DNA of 36,584 nt from Streptomyces sp. H27-C3 (GCF_030063415.1 NZ_JASITA010000059.1:1-36584), one strand, 5' to 3'. Positions 24,123-32,999 are shown, counted from the first letter of the stretch. Translations and numbers: made by a program. The notes: generated from the letters alone by a model not told the origin.

Positions 24123-24389
24123 ACACCCCACGTCGTCTTGACGCTTCCTTTGCACCCTAACCGCACGGCGCACGCTCGGCCAGACCGAGCCGTACGTACC
24201 GGAGCAGCATGTTCCGCATAAAAGGCGTTGTCCGATCGGCGGACAGCGCGAGCCGGATAACGGTTCAGTGACGCGCGCTGGGGCTTTCTCTCATCACACA
24301 CCGTCATGTGATCTACACCACTAAAGTTTTGGCAAAGGCGTGGTAGAACTGCGCAACTCCGCAGGTAGCCGCACTCATGGCCCCAGCGC

Positions 24390-24520
24390 GGAGAGGCCGG
24401 CGCTCACCGGCTGCACGACCAGGGTGATCACGTTCCGAGTCCGCGGACCGCTTCCCCAGGGTCGCCGACGGACAACGGCGTTCACTCAAGCCCGCACACC
24501 GACCGGCAGCACTCTCAGTG
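24390..24520 (+). promoter_or_regulatory. Possible glycine-riboswitch-like leader before the AGCS symporter
   Basis: The 210 bases before the symporter start contain, in the right order, GGAGAG (24390-24395), GCCGACGGACAAC (24464-24476) and ACTCTCAGTG (24511-24520). These resemble the glycine aptamer elements GGAGAG, GCCGAAGGxGCAA and CTCTCAGG, and glycine riboswitches often precede AGCS symporters. However, the first spacing is long and two conserved positions differ. A low-confidence candidate. Confidence 0.3.
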
Positions 24521-24549
24521 TTCCGTCCCTGCGTCATCGAGGTAGCCAC

Positions 24550-26091
24550 GTGTCGCTCGACTCCATCACCACGTCCATCGACGAAGCCGTCAGCGGTTTC
24601 TTCGAACCCATAGCCACCTGGCTCGGGGACGTCGTCTTCTACGCCGTTCGGGTCGGTGGAACGGACCTGCCCCTCATCGTCGTCTGGCTCGTGGTCGCCG
24701 GTCTGGTCTTCACCGGCTGGTTCGGATTCGTCCAGCTCCGCAAGTTCCGGCTCGCCATCGACGTGGTGCGCGGGAAGTACGACGAAGAGGGCTCGGCCGG
24801 CGAGGTCAATCACTTCCAGGCCCTGACCGCCGCCGTCTCCGGCACGGTCGGCCTCGGCAACATCGCCGGTGTCGCCGTCGCCGTCTCCATCGGAGGCCCC
24901 GGCGCGACCTTCTGGATGATCCTGTGCGGCCTGCTCGGCATGGCCACCAAATTCGTCGAGGTCACCCTCGGTGTGAAGTACCGCGAGGTGCACGCCGACG
25001 GCACCGTCTCCGGCGGCCCCATGCACTACCTGCCCAAGGGCCTCGCCGAACGGTTCGGCAGCCGCGGCAAAACACTCGGCAAGGTCCTCGCAGTCCTCGC
25101 CTCCGCATTGATCCTGTTCTTCGGCCTCTTCGGCGGCAACCTCTTCCAGGTCAACCAGAGCTACGCCCAGCTGGTCTCCGTCACCGGCGGCGAGGACGGC
25201 ATCGTCGGCTCCTCCGCCGGCGCCCTGTTCTTCGGCATCCTCGTCGCCGCGCTCGTCGGCATCGTGCTGCTCGGCGGCATCCGCTCCATCGCAGCGGTGA
25301 CCAGCAGGCTCGTCCCCGCCATGGCCGGCATCTACATCGCCGGCTGCCTGGTCGTCATCCTGGTCAACGTCACCGAGCTGCCCGCTGCGATCGGCACCAT
25401 CATCGACGGCGCGTTCAACCCGAAGGGTGTGGCGGGCGGTGTGCTCGGCGCACTGATCATCGGTTTCCAGCGGGCCGCGTTCTCCAACGAGGCCGGCCTG
25501 GGCTCAGCGCCGATCGCCCACTCGGCGGTCAAGACCAAGCACCCCGCCAGCGAGGGCCTGGTCGCCCTGCTGGAGCCGTTCATCGACACGGTCATCATCT
25601 GCACGATGACCGCCCTGACCATCGTCATCGCCAACCCGGCGAGCTACGTCGAGGCCCGCGCCGGTGAGTCCATCGGCGGCGTCACCGTCACCTCCGACGC
25701 CTTCGGCACGGTGCTGCCCTGGTTCCCGTACATCCTGACGGTCGCGGTGATGCTCTTCGCGATCTCGACGGTGCTCACCTGGGGTTACTACGGCCTCAAG
25801 GCGTGGACGTACCTCTTCGGCCGCAGCCGGACGAGCGAACTGACCTACAAGATCATCTACACCCTCTTCGCCATCGCCGGATCGCTGCTGACCCTCCAGA
25901 CCCTGATCGACATGGCCGATGCGGTGCTCTTCACGCTCGCCGTCATCAACATCATCGGCCTGTACCTGCTGGCTCCAGCCGTCAAGCGCGAGCTGGACTC
26001 GTTCCTGCGCTACGCGAAGGACCGCAAGTCCGGCGCCGTCGACGACGAGGGCAAGGCGAAAGAAGACACCGACGCGGCTGTCCAGACCTGA
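24550..26091 (+). CDS. AGCS-family sodium:alanine/glycine symporter
   Basis: The protein is 513 aa, with 10-11 membrane helices. It has signature stretches of the alanine/glycine:cation symporter family: SGTVGLGNIAGVAVAVSIGG near residue 95, GPGATFWMI, SGGPMHYL, and FQRAAFSNEAGLGSAPIAHS near residue 310. It imports alanine or glycine with Na+ at the cytoplasmic membrane. The start is GTG with GAGG 7 bases upstream (24550). The tail is charged (KSGAVDDEGKAKEDTD). It is monocistronic, followed by a strong terminator hairpin. It may be controlled by the leader noted at 24390-24520. Confidence 0.9.
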   Translation: MSLDSITTSIDEAVSGFFEPIATWLGDVVFYAVRVGGTDLPLIVVWLVVAGLVFTGWFGFVQLRKFRLAIDVVRGKYDEEGSAGEVNHFQALTAAVSGTVGLGNIAGVAVAVSIGGPGATFWMILCGLLGMATKFVEVTLGVKYREVHADGTVSGGPMHYLPKGLAERFGSRGKTLGKVLAVLASALILFFGLFGGNLFQVNQSYAQLVSVTGGEDGIVGSSAGALFFGILVAALVGIVLLGGIRSIAAVTSRLVPAMAGIYIAGCLVVILVNVTELPAAIGTIIDGAFNPKGVAGGVLGALIIGFQRAAFSNEAGLGSAPIAHSAVKTKHPASEGLVALLEPFIDTVIICTMTALTIVIANPASYVEARAGESIGGVTVTSDAFGTVLPWFPYILTVAVMLFAISTVLTWGYYGLKAWTYLFGRSRTSELTYKIIYTLFAIAGSLLTLQTLIDMADAVLFTLAVINIIGLYLLAPAVKRELDSFLRYAKDRKSGAVDDEGKAKEDTDAAVQT

Positions 26092-26101
26092 CGCAGCGCA
26101 G

Positions 26102-26130
26102 GGGGTGGCCTGGCAGGGCCAGCCCACCCC
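26102..26130 (+). terminator. Terminator of the symporter gene
   Basis: GGGGTGGCCTGGC and GCCAGCCCACCCC form a 13-bp stem with one mismatch and a 3-base loop, 10 bases after the symporter stop, followed by a pyrimidine run (TCTTCC). A clear intrinsic-type hairpin. Confidence 0.75.
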
Positions 26131-26260
26131 TCTTCCATTTCCCGACACACCACTTGCTGCACGCATGGCCCGCGCACCCCCTAACGTGATCAGGGCGGTC
26201 TGCCCGTAGCAGCGCCGCCACGCCTGCCGCGCCGCGCGTCATGCCCCGCGCCGCAGGCCC

Positions 26261-27127
26261 TCACCTCGCACAGTCGAGGCCCTGGACTAGGGCTGCCACG
26301 GCGTCGGGTCTCTCCTCCAGCAGCAGATGCCCGGCACCGTCCACGACCTTCACCTCCGCACCCAGGGCACGCCGGGCAGCGGGGCCCAGAACGTGTGGCG
26401 GCAGGAAAGTGTCGTGGCGGCCCGTAGCCACCACGCTGGGGATCGACCGACGCTCCTTGAGTATCGCCGCGGGCAGCGGCCCAGGGGCCAGGCTGCTGCG
26501 GCAGCAGGTCGCGACCAGGTCCATCCATGTGACCATCCCGCCGGGGACCGGCCGGCCGGGAGCCACCATGTGCTGCAAGAGTCGCTCGGCGCGCGGCCTC
26601 GACGGGCGCATAAGCCAAGGCACCGAGGCCGCCACCAGTGAGGGGCTGACCCTCAAGCGTGCGAGACCCGCGGAGGAGACCAGGACCCGGCCGGTGATCC
26701 GCGGCGTCGAACCGGCCAGAGCAATAGCACCACCCAGGGAGTGACCGACCACAACGGCCGCGCCCGGAACCGCCTGCTCCAGAGCCTGGTTCAGCCAGTT
26801 TCCGTACCAAGCCATCCGCGCGCGGCACGGCCTGTCACCTGAGCTCAGTCCGGGCTGGCCCGGCACGTCGAGTACGACCGTGTGCCAGTCGGCGGACAGC
26901 GCGCTGATCACAGCCAGGGACATGGCCGCATTCATGTTGGTGCCCGGCAGCAGCACGACGCTCGGCGCCCCCGTTGCTGGAGACGGCCCGGCCACGACCA
27001 CGCTGGTGCGGCCCGCCGATGTCATCATCTCGTGGCGGACATGGCCGATCCCACCGGCTTCCAACTGCTGGATACACCACGCCCGCACTCGTAGACGAGC
27101 ATTGTCGCTCCTGTAAACCGACGCCAC
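26261..27127 (-). CDS. Alpha/beta hydrolase
   Basis: The protein is 288 aa. The oxyanion-hole strand VVLLPGTNMN is near residue 58, the nucleophile elbow is GHSLGG (Ser near residue 129), the acid is likely in VVATGRHDTF, and the His is in GAGHLLLEE near the C-terminus. It is a soluble esterase, lipase or related hydrolase with unknown substrate. Start: GTG at 27127 has AAGAAGG about 6 bases upstream and keeps the N-terminal VYRS...VRAWCIQQLE stretch that resembles other Streptomyces members; ATGs at 27025/27028 would remove it. It is divergent from the STAS gene. Confidence 0.85.
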   Translation of the reverse strand: MASVYRSDNARLRVRAWCIQQLEAGGIGHVRHEMMTSAGRTSVVVAGPSPATGAPSVVLLPGTNMNAAMSLAVISALSADWHTVVLDVPGQPGLSSGDRPCRARMAWYGNWLNQALEQAVPGAAVVVGHSLGGAIALAGSTPRITGRVLVSSAGLARLRVSPSLVAASVPWLMRPSRPRAERLLQHMVAPGRPVPGGMVTWMDLVATCCRSSLAPGPLPAAILKERRSIPSVVATGRHDTFLPPHVLGPAARRALGAEVKVVDGAGHLLLEERPDAVAALVQGLDCAR

Positions 27128-27435
27128 GAGGTGCCTTCTTTCCACCGGAACAGCTCGTTGACCAACAGCAGGCCCCTCGCCGGTACCAGAGGTCAAGGGC
27201 GACGCGCTAATGGCCGCTCGGAGCAAACAGCGGGTGGCCCCTCTCAGAGGGCGTGGCCAGGCCAGTCCAGAAGGCGGGCGCCGACTACAGCTGGGCTTGC
27301 GTGCCGACCGGTCCGCAGCGGTCGAGACGGCAATCGCGCCCGGGCCTCATGCACCTGCAACCGTACGGACGGCCGCCGCGCCGACCGCCTCCGAAGGCAA
27401 CCCGACCCATTGGCCCGTAGGCTGCTGCCAGGTGC

Positions 27436-27454
27436 GCCGGGAAGTCTGGTCGGC
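27436..27454 (+). promoter_or_regulatory. Conserved 19-nt leader motif upstream of the STAS gene
   Basis: GCCGGGAAGTCTGGTCGGC, 30 bases before the STAS start, is identical to the minus-strand motif before nhaA. The rest of 27128-27483 shows no gene or other clear site. Confidence 0.55.
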
Positions 27455-27483
27455 AATGATTCCCCCTGCCCTGGAGCCCCCTG

Positions 27484-27858
27484 ATGCCGCACCCTCCGCC
27501 CTCTCCCGGCCCCCGTTGCCGCTGGCCCGCTCTCCTGCGTGGGAAGCGCGGCACGACGGGTGCGGTCGTCGTACGACTGCGGGGCGAGATCGACGCCAAT
27601 AGGGCCGAGCGGACCAGCCGCGTACTGCTCGACGCCCTGAGCTCCTCGCCGACCGACGTGGAAGTGGATCTCTCCCGCGTGCCACACCTGAGTGCCGACG
27701 GCACCCTGGCCTTTTTCACCGCACTGAAGGACGCACGCCGCAGGGGAACACAGCTGCGTGTGACCCAGGCTCACCCGCAGGTCGCCGCGATGCTCCGCAG
27801 GGTCGGGTTGAGCAGCGCCCTGGATACCTCCGGGCAACAGGGCACCGGAAGCCCCTGA
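27484..27858 (+). CDS. STAS-domain anti-sigma-factor antagonist-like protein
   Basis: The protein is 124 aa. A 26-residue Pro/Arg-rich N-terminus precedes a STAS domain: VVVRLRGEIDANRAERTSRV (strand and helix), VEVDLSRVPHLSADGTLAFF, RGTQLRVTQAHPQVAAMLRR. STAS proteins bind anti-sigma factors and are switched by phosphorylation of a Ser in the DSSG loop. Here that loop reads LSADG, so the phosphorylated Ser aligns with Asp (or Ala). It may be permanently unphosphorylated or mimic the phosphorylated state. TGGAG lies 8 bases before the ATG. No anti-sigma factor or sigma gene is adjacent. Confidence 0.8.
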   Translation: MPHPPPSPGPRCRWPALLRGKRGTTGAVVVRLRGEIDANRAERTSRVLLDALSSSPTDVEVDLSRVPHLSADGTLAFFTALKDARRRGTQLRVTQAHPQVAAMLRRVGLSSALDTSGQQGTGSP

Positions 27859-27876
27859 AGCGGTGAATTGGAGCAG

Positions 27877-27920
27877 GGGCCGCACGGCAGGCCCGGTCTT
27901 CTTCGCGCTGCGATAGCGCG
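27877..27920 (+). terminator. Tandem hairpins after the STAS gene
   Basis: Two small stem-loops follow the STAS stop: GGGCC/GGCCC (27877-27894, 8-base loop) and CGCGCT/AGCGCG (27904-27920, 5-base loop). Likely a terminator region. Confidence 0.45.
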
Positions 27921-29353
27921 GCGACGGGACGATGCTCACCGCGTTCGCCTGCGGCTACCCGTAAGAGGGGCCCAGAAGCTCGAATCGGATGTGCTGCTGC
28001 GTACTGACCAGGGACGATCACCGGACGCGTTGGTCACGCGTTGGTCATGCAGCGGCCCCGTGAGCCGCGTTTTGCCTGGTCAGAGCGATGAAAAGGAGCG
28101 ACGACCGAGGTCGCCACCCCTGGCCCCTCTGAGCCATAAAGGGCCTCTGAACAGGCGCTTTGTCGTCAGAGCGGGAGTTCCCGTTTGCCGCCTAGCTCTG
28201 GGCCCACCTGGCGGTTTCTGCCCGTTCCTGGCCGCTGTTGGCCACGCGTTGGTCACGCGGTGGCCCCTGCGGGCTGCTATGCCAGCGGTTGATATCTCTC
28301 CGGTGGGGCGGCTCTCAGGAAGGCCAAGCAATAGGTGATCTAGGCCGTTTCGTTTAAATCACCGCGCGTAACCAGAGAAAGATGCCTGCGACGTTGTGTC
28401 CGGCCAGGCCAGATGGTCGCGGTCGTCTCTTGTCCGTGGCCACTGAGAACTCCAGGTGTATGGCCACCAGGCGAGCCCTCTCAGATCAGGCACGGAGCGT
28501 CACTGAATTAGTCACCGCGCTCGCCCCGCGCCCAGGGGCCATCGGAGCGCACACGAGCCCCTCGGTGGCCGCCAGCAGCCCTCCAGGAAGCCCAGCAGCG
28601 TCGCCCGATCACGCGATCGGCATCGGTTAGAGGGGCTGCTACCTGGGACGACGCGCAGACCGCGAGTTGCGACGTCGCTCGCCGAGCGACTCGGTGGCCA
28701 GCCCCGCCCTCCGCGAGGGTGCGTACTGCCTCGCGCACGCCGTGGCGCTCTCTGCTTCGACGAGCCCCAGGAAATCGACTGCACTCGGTGATGAGTTGGC
28801 CGTCCACCGGGAGCCGATATGGCCACGGGCCGAGACCCGCTCGGCCGCGTACCTGGAATTTCCGGTGGCCACCCACATCTCTAGCGGGTGGCGATGCCTC
28901 ACCTCTGTTCCAAGCGGTTGATGCGGCGTTCAATGGTGTTGCGCCGATTAGCCGCACTCGCGCTGTGTTACTCAATTCGATGCGAGCTAGAGCCCCACGC
29001 CCTACCGCGATGCCCTGGGGGACCTAAGAGCTGAGGTGGCCGGACGGGGCGCAGCTGCGCCTCCTTTTTGGGCCACCGCCCCGCGGCGGGTGCCGTACCA
29101 GATCGGCTCCTTTGCCCATCGGCTGGAGGGAGGCGCCTGCTTGCTATCCGATCTACTCAGCTGCAGTGGTTCCGGCGGCGTACCCCGTGGATGTCTGGCG
29201 TGGGCCGGACCCGTGTCGTGGCGGATCGATGGGGCCCCGCACGGCGCCGAAGCCATGATGCACCTCGCAATCGACTGGCGCGCCGCCTCACCGGCGAAGC
29301 CATTCCGAGCCGATGCATAACCTGGCCCCGACATCAGCCGGTGGGCCAAAGGC
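27921..29353. other. Gene-poor stretch with repeats and a possible transposase relic
   Basis: About 1.4 kb with no gene I can support: open frames lack family matches, ribosome sites and Streptomyces-like codon bias. On the minus strand at 28354-28500 a short frame ends in IFLWLRAVI and a stop, followed by AAACGAAACGGCC. This looks like the tail of a Streptomyces transposase, but the frame is closed upstream by a TGA. Tandem 11-bp repeats lie at 28025-28265. The stretch looks like decayed mobile DNA. Confidence 0.4.
28025..28265. repeat. Two pairs of tandem 11-bp repeats
   Basis: ACGCGTTGGTC occurs at 28025-28035 and 28036-28046 (followed by ATGC), and again at 28244-28254 with a variant ACGCGGTGGCC at 28255-28265. 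The pairs are about 219 bases apart. Period, pairing and separation resemble the repeat clusters beside the integrase at 17011-17267. Confidence 0.55.
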
Positions 29354-30853
29354 TCAGTTCTGTTCCTGGAATTGGGCCGGGTCGCGGGGATGGTCGCCAG
29401 AGGGCGTTCGGCTGGTGGGCGTGCCGCGGCGTACGGCCCATCCGACCAGTACGAGGGCTGCGGCGCCTGCATACACGGCGGTTACCATCACACTCGTCGC
29501 CCGCGGGTCGTCGAACGCACGCGAGGTGACGTAAGCCGCCGCTCCTGCCACCGCGACCCCGAGCCATTCCCAGCGTCCGTCCAGCGCGACCAGTGCGATC
29601 AGGAGCAGCGCGTACCAGGAGTAGCCGGGCGTCATCAGCAGGAAGGCTGCTCCGGTCACCAGCAGGGCGCCGCGCCACGGACGGTCGGGGTCGCCGTGGC
29701 GCAACACGTGCCAGGCGGTGACGGCCATGACGGCGCATACGACGGGCAGCGCCCACGTGTCGGGCAGCAGCAGGCGCAGTACGGCGTAGCGGTTCTCGGC
29801 GGCGGCGTTGTCGTAGCCCTCCTCCGCGACGTAGTCGCCGAGGTAGCCGAAGACCGACTGCTGGGAGGCGAGGACGTAGGGCAGATAGCAGAGCGCGAGG
29901 ACCCCGGCGGCCGGTAGCAGCACGGCCGCCGCCGCGCGCCAGCGGATCGGGCGGGCCAGCACGCCGGACAGTGCGCCCGGCAGGACCACGGCGGGCAGCA
30001 GCTTAACCGCGGTTGCTGCGCCGAGCAGCGCCCCGCCCGCCGCCCGGTGACGTACCACCATCGTCAGCCTGGCGATGGCCAGCAGTACGCCGAGCACATC
30101 CGCGTGGGCGTTGTTCACCGCCTCAACTGGGACGGCAGGGCACCAGGCCCAGTACGCGGCGCCGCGGAGGTCACCCTGGTGGCGGCGCAGCGCCAGCAGC
30201 AGTGCGCCGGTGACACCGAGCGCCAGCAGGGCCCCGCCCACCTGTAACGGCTTGTGACGGGCGCCCTCCGGGGACAGTGCGTGGACGAGGAGGAAGTACC
30301 CCTGGGCGACAGGTGGGTAGATGGTGTGCGCCTTGGGCCGGTTGAGGCGGGTGCAGTGGCGTCCGCCCTCATCCGTGGTGATACGGGCCCGGGCGGGCCC
30401 CGCGCAGGCGTCGCCGGTCGGGAAGAGCCAGGGGTCGCGCAGCGAGGTGAGCGCGGGGTCGGCGGGTGCGTGGTCGTACGGAGAGATTCCGGCGGCCTGC
30501 ACCCGGCCGTCCCAGACGTAGCGGTAGGAGTCCGTGCTGGTGCGCGGCGGTGCCGCAAGGCCCGTCGCGGCCACCGCGACACCGCCGGCGACGATAAGCA
30601 GCACGGCGTGCCGCACCGGCACTTTGCGCACGGACCAGGCCGCGGCCGCGAAGAGCAGCCAGGCCGCCGCGTACCACCAGGACAGGCCCGCCGGATCGGC
30701 GAAGTAGCCGTCCTTGCGGACCGTGCCTACGAGCACGGTGGTCAGGGCGGCGAGGAGGACTGCGGTACGTGCTGTGATCACGCCGTTCAGACTCGCAGGC
30801 GGTACCGGGCCCTCCGAGCGTCCTTCTTCCGCGTTTCGTAGGGTGTCGGGCAC
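29354..30853 (-). CDS. Polytopic glycosyltransferase (GT87/mannosyltransferase-like)
   Basis: The protein is 499 aa with about 11-12 membrane helices. The first long extracytoplasmic loop carries SYRYVWDGRVQAAGISPYDH, typical of GT-C fold polyprenol-phosphate-dependent mannosyltransferases (DUF2029/GT87-like), followed by RLNRPKAHTIYPPVAQGYF. It likely transfers a sugar from a lipid carrier on the outer face of the membrane. It starts at GTG with GAGGAGG about 8 bases upstream. Last gene of the five-gene operon, 72 bp after the methyltransferase. The lipid-linked sugar could be supplied by the GT2 enzyme of the same operon (inference). Confidence 0.8.
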   Translation of the reverse strand: MPDTLRNAEEGRSEGPVPPASLNGVITARTAVLLAALTTVLVGTVRKDGYFADPAGLSWWYAAAWLLFAAAAWSVRKVPVRHAVLLIVAGGVAVAATGLAAPPRTSTDSYRYVWDGRVQAAGISPYDHAPADPALTSLRDPWLFPTGDACAGPARARITTDEGGRHCTRLNRPKAHTIYPPVAQGYFLLVHALSPEGARHKPLQVGGALLALGVTGALLLALRRHQGDLRGAAYWAWCPAVPVEAVNNAHADVLGVLLAIARLTMVVRHRAAGGALLGAATAVKLLPAVVLPGALSGVLARPIRWRAAAAVLLPAAGVLALCYLPYVLASQQSVFGYLGDYVAEEGYDNAAAENRYAVLRLLLPDTWALPVVCAVMAVTAWHVLRHGDPDRPWRGALLVTGAAFLLMTPGYSWYALLLIALVALDGRWEWLGVAVAGAAAYVTSRAFDDPRATSVMVTAVYAGAAALVLVGWAVRRGTPTSRTPSGDHPRDPAQFQEQN

Positions 30854-30925
30854 TCCAGCGTCCTCCTCTGGGGAGTGTGAACCTGCAGGACGCGCGTACG
30901 GCAGCCTTGATCCGCTGTTCAGGCT

Positions 30926-31597
30926 CTACCGCTGCTGCCGTACCAGCGCGACGAAGCCCCGCCCGTCCGCCGTCCACTCCTCCGCCGCCGACCAGCCGGT
31001 GGCCCCGGCGTGGCGCAGCAGTGCGGCCGAACCCAGCCGCGCCCAGGGAAAGGCCCCGCCGAGCGCTCCCCTGCCGTCGTCGACGCGCACCTGCACCCGC
31101 TCGTCGAGCTCGGCGTCGACGCCCTCCGGGGCGCTCTCCACGATCAGCACCCCGTCCGGGGCGACGATCCGCGCCACCCGCCCCAGCAGGGCGCGCGGAT
31201 CACCACCGATACCGATATTGCCGTCGACCAGCAGCGCCGTGGCCCAACGCCCCTCCTCAGGCAGGGAGTCGAAGACCGACCCGCACAGCGCGCTGCCGCC
31301 CGAACGGGTCGTACGGGCCACCGCGGCCGGGCTCACATCGATGCCCAGCGCCCGATGCCCGAGCGCCGCCAGTCCCGTGACCAGCCGGCCGGGGCCGCAG
31401 CCGATGTCCAGGACCGCGCCCCGGCACCGTGTCAGCACCGTGAGGTCGGCGCTGTCGGGGCCTGCACACCAGCGCTCCACCTCCAGGGGCAGTAGCCAGC
31501 CGTCCGGGCGGCGCAGGAACAGCGGCCCCCGGCCGGTGCGCAGGGCATCCGTGTAAGGGTCGGCCCGCCAGGCCGTCGCCGTGGTGAGGGCCGTCAC
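30926..31597 (-). CDS. SAM-dependent methyltransferase
   Basis: The protein is 223 aa, class I Rossmann methyltransferase. Motif I is VLDIGCGPGRLV near residue 65, the acidic end of strand 2 is GIDVSP, and the later strand is APDGVLIVESAPEG. There is no signal peptide or membrane segment. The GTG start overlaps the stop of the DUF2064 gene (GTGA). It probably methylates a sugar or lipid-linked intermediate of the operon; the substrate is unknown. Confidence 0.85.
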   Translation of the reverse strand: MTALTTATAWRADPYTDALRTGRGPLFLRRPDGWLLPLEVERWCAGPDSADLTVLTRCRGAVLDIGCGPGRLVTGLAALGHRALGIDVSPAAVARTTRSGGSALCGSVFDSLPEEGRWATALLVDGNIGIGGDPRALLGRVARIVAPDGVLIVESAPEGVDAELDERVQVRVDDGRGALGGAFPWARLGSAALLRHAGATGWSAAEEWTADGRGFVALVRQQR

Positions 31598-32226
31598 CGG
31601 GCACCCACCGCGGAAAGCGCGGCCACCGTCGCAGCGAAGCGGGTGTGCGGCGCCTCGGCCGCGACCACCTGCGCGTCGTATGCCGTGTCCACGTCCCGCA
31701 GCAGCGGCAGATCCCGCACCGCCAGCCCCGCGCCGGTCAGCCGTGCGCGCTGCACCTTTCCGGTCTCTGGTACGGACATGGGCACCCCGCGCAGCAGCCC
31801 GGGGTCCGGTGCCGCGAGGCCCAGCGCCCAGAAGCCCCCGTCGACGGCGGGCCCGAACCAGGCGTCGCAGCCCACCCAGGCGTCCGGCGCCAGTGCGGGT
31901 GCCAGCAGTGCGGGCGAGAGCTGCGGGGTGTCCATCCCGACCAGCAGGGCGGGGCCCGTGCACAAGCCGAAGGCCGCGGCGAGCCGCTCGTCGAGGCCGC
32001 CCGTGCACTGCGCCACCACCTCGATGCCGGGCGGCACCCACGGTCCCGGTGCGCCGTCGAGCACCAGCACACGCCGACACGCCGGGGCTGCGAGGACCGC
32101 GGCCAGCGTGTCGGCAAGCGAGGCGGCTGCGAGCCGGGCGGCTTCGACGGGGCTGTAGGGCGGGCTCAGCCGGGTCTTGACCCGGCCGGGCACAGGTTCC
32201 TTGGCGATCACCAGTAGCGTGGTCAC
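31594..32226 (-). CDS. DUF2064 / TIGR04282-type glycosyltransferase
   Basis: The protein is 210 aa. The N-terminal AKEPVPGRVKTRL is the hallmark of DUF2064 (nucleotidyl/glycosyltransferase of GT-A fold). The metal site is in LLVGMDTPQL, and GPAVDGGFWALGL follows. Homologues are annotated as arsenosugar-biosynthesis glycosyltransferases, but the name is broader than the evidence. GTG start overlapping the GT2 gene stop (GTGA). Confidence 0.85.
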   Translation of the reverse strand: MTTLLVIAKEPVPGRVKTRLSPPYSPVEAARLAAASLADTLAAVLAAPACRRVLVLDGAPGPWVPPGIEVVAQCTGGLDERLAAAFGLCTGPALLVGMDTPQLSPALLAPALAPDAWVGCDAWFGPAVDGGFWALGLAAPDPGLLRGVPMSVPETGKVQRARLTGAGLAVRDLPLLRDVDTAYDAQVVAAEAPHTRFAATVAALSAVGAR

Positions 32227-32999
32227 CGGCCACCACCGGCCATGGGCAAGCCGCCGCCCGCGCTCGAGGGGGTTTCGACGCCTGAGGCGCCCGCACGCAC
32301 ACCCATTACGGGGCCCGGCCCGGCGGCCTCCGCGAGCACGCGTCGCATGTCGTGCACCGCGTGCCAGGTGCCCCGCCAGGTGCCGGTCACCTTCGACTTG
32401 CCGGACCTGGGCAGATACGGCACATCGGTCTCTCGTACCCGCCAGCCCGCGTCCGCCGCGCGCACCACCATCTGCAGCGGGTAGCCGCTGCGCCGGTCGG
32501 TCAGCCCCAGCCCCAGCAGCGCTTCTCGTCTCGCCGCCCGCATCGGGCCCAGGTCCTGCAGCCGCAGCCCGGTCCGGCGCCGCAGCATCCGGGCCAGCGC
32601 GACATTCCCGGCCCGCGCGTGCAGCGGCCAGGCGCCACGGCTCTGCGGCCGCCGCCTGCCCAGCATCAAGTCGCTCTCCCCTTCGGCGACTTGGCGAACG
32701 AAGCCGGGCAGCAGCCCGGGGTCCAACGAAGCGTCACAGTCGCAGAAACAGACGAACTCCGCCTCCGCCGCCAAGAGCCCCGCATGGCAGGCCGCGCCGA
32801 AGCCGCGCCGCTCCTCGTGCACAACGGTGGCGCCGAGCGCACGGGCGATGTCCGCCGAGCCGTCGCTCGAACCGTTGTCGACGACGATCGCCCGCCAGCC
32901 CGCGGGGATGCGCTCCAGCACCCAGGGCAGCGCCTCGGCCTCGTCCAGACAGGGCAGGACGACGTCCACGGTCGGCCCACTCACCGCGCGCCCGTTCAT
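32223..32999 (-). CDS. GT2-family glycosyltransferase (polyprenyl-phosphate type)
   Basis: The protein is 258 aa, GT-A fold. VDVVLPCLDEAEALPWVLER opens the domain, DNGSSDGSADIA binds the nucleotide, CDCDASLDPG contains the DxD metal site, and LGRRRPQSRGAWP follows. No membrane anchor is evident, so it resembles soluble dolichyl-phosphate-mannose-synthase-like enzymes that load a sugar on a polyprenyl phosphate. The ATG overlaps the upstream stop (ATGA). It may supply the membrane glycosyltransferase of this operon. Confidence 0.87.
   Translation of the reverse strand: MNGRAVSGPTVDVVLPCLDEAEALPWVLERIPAGWRAIVVDNGSSDGSADIARALGATVVHEERRGFGAACHAGLLAAEAEFVCFCDCDASLDPGLLPGFVRQVAEGESDLMLGRRRPQSRGAWPLHARAGNVALARMLRRRTGLRLQDLGPMRAARREALLGLGLTDRRSGYPLQMVVRAADAGWRVRETDVPYLPRSGKSKVTGTWRGTWHAVHDMRRVLAEAAGPGPVMGVRAGASGVETPSSAGGGLPMAGGGR

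Noticed and set aside
24300..24325. Crp-type site (GTGATCTACACCAC)
   Set aside because: Spacing and symmetry do not fit a cAMP-receptor operator well, and it is more than 200 bases before the start.
27025..27102. 25-codon leader ORF before the alpha/beta hydrolase with ATGA coupling and AGGAG
   Set aside because: The hydrolase frame itself continues upstream with family-like residues to GTG 27127, which has its own ribosome site; the short ORF overlaps it in another frame and has no family match.
28508..28975. 155-codon Arg-rich frame in the gene-poor stretch
   Set aside because: No family motif, no ribosome site, and Arg/Ala-rich shadow composition.
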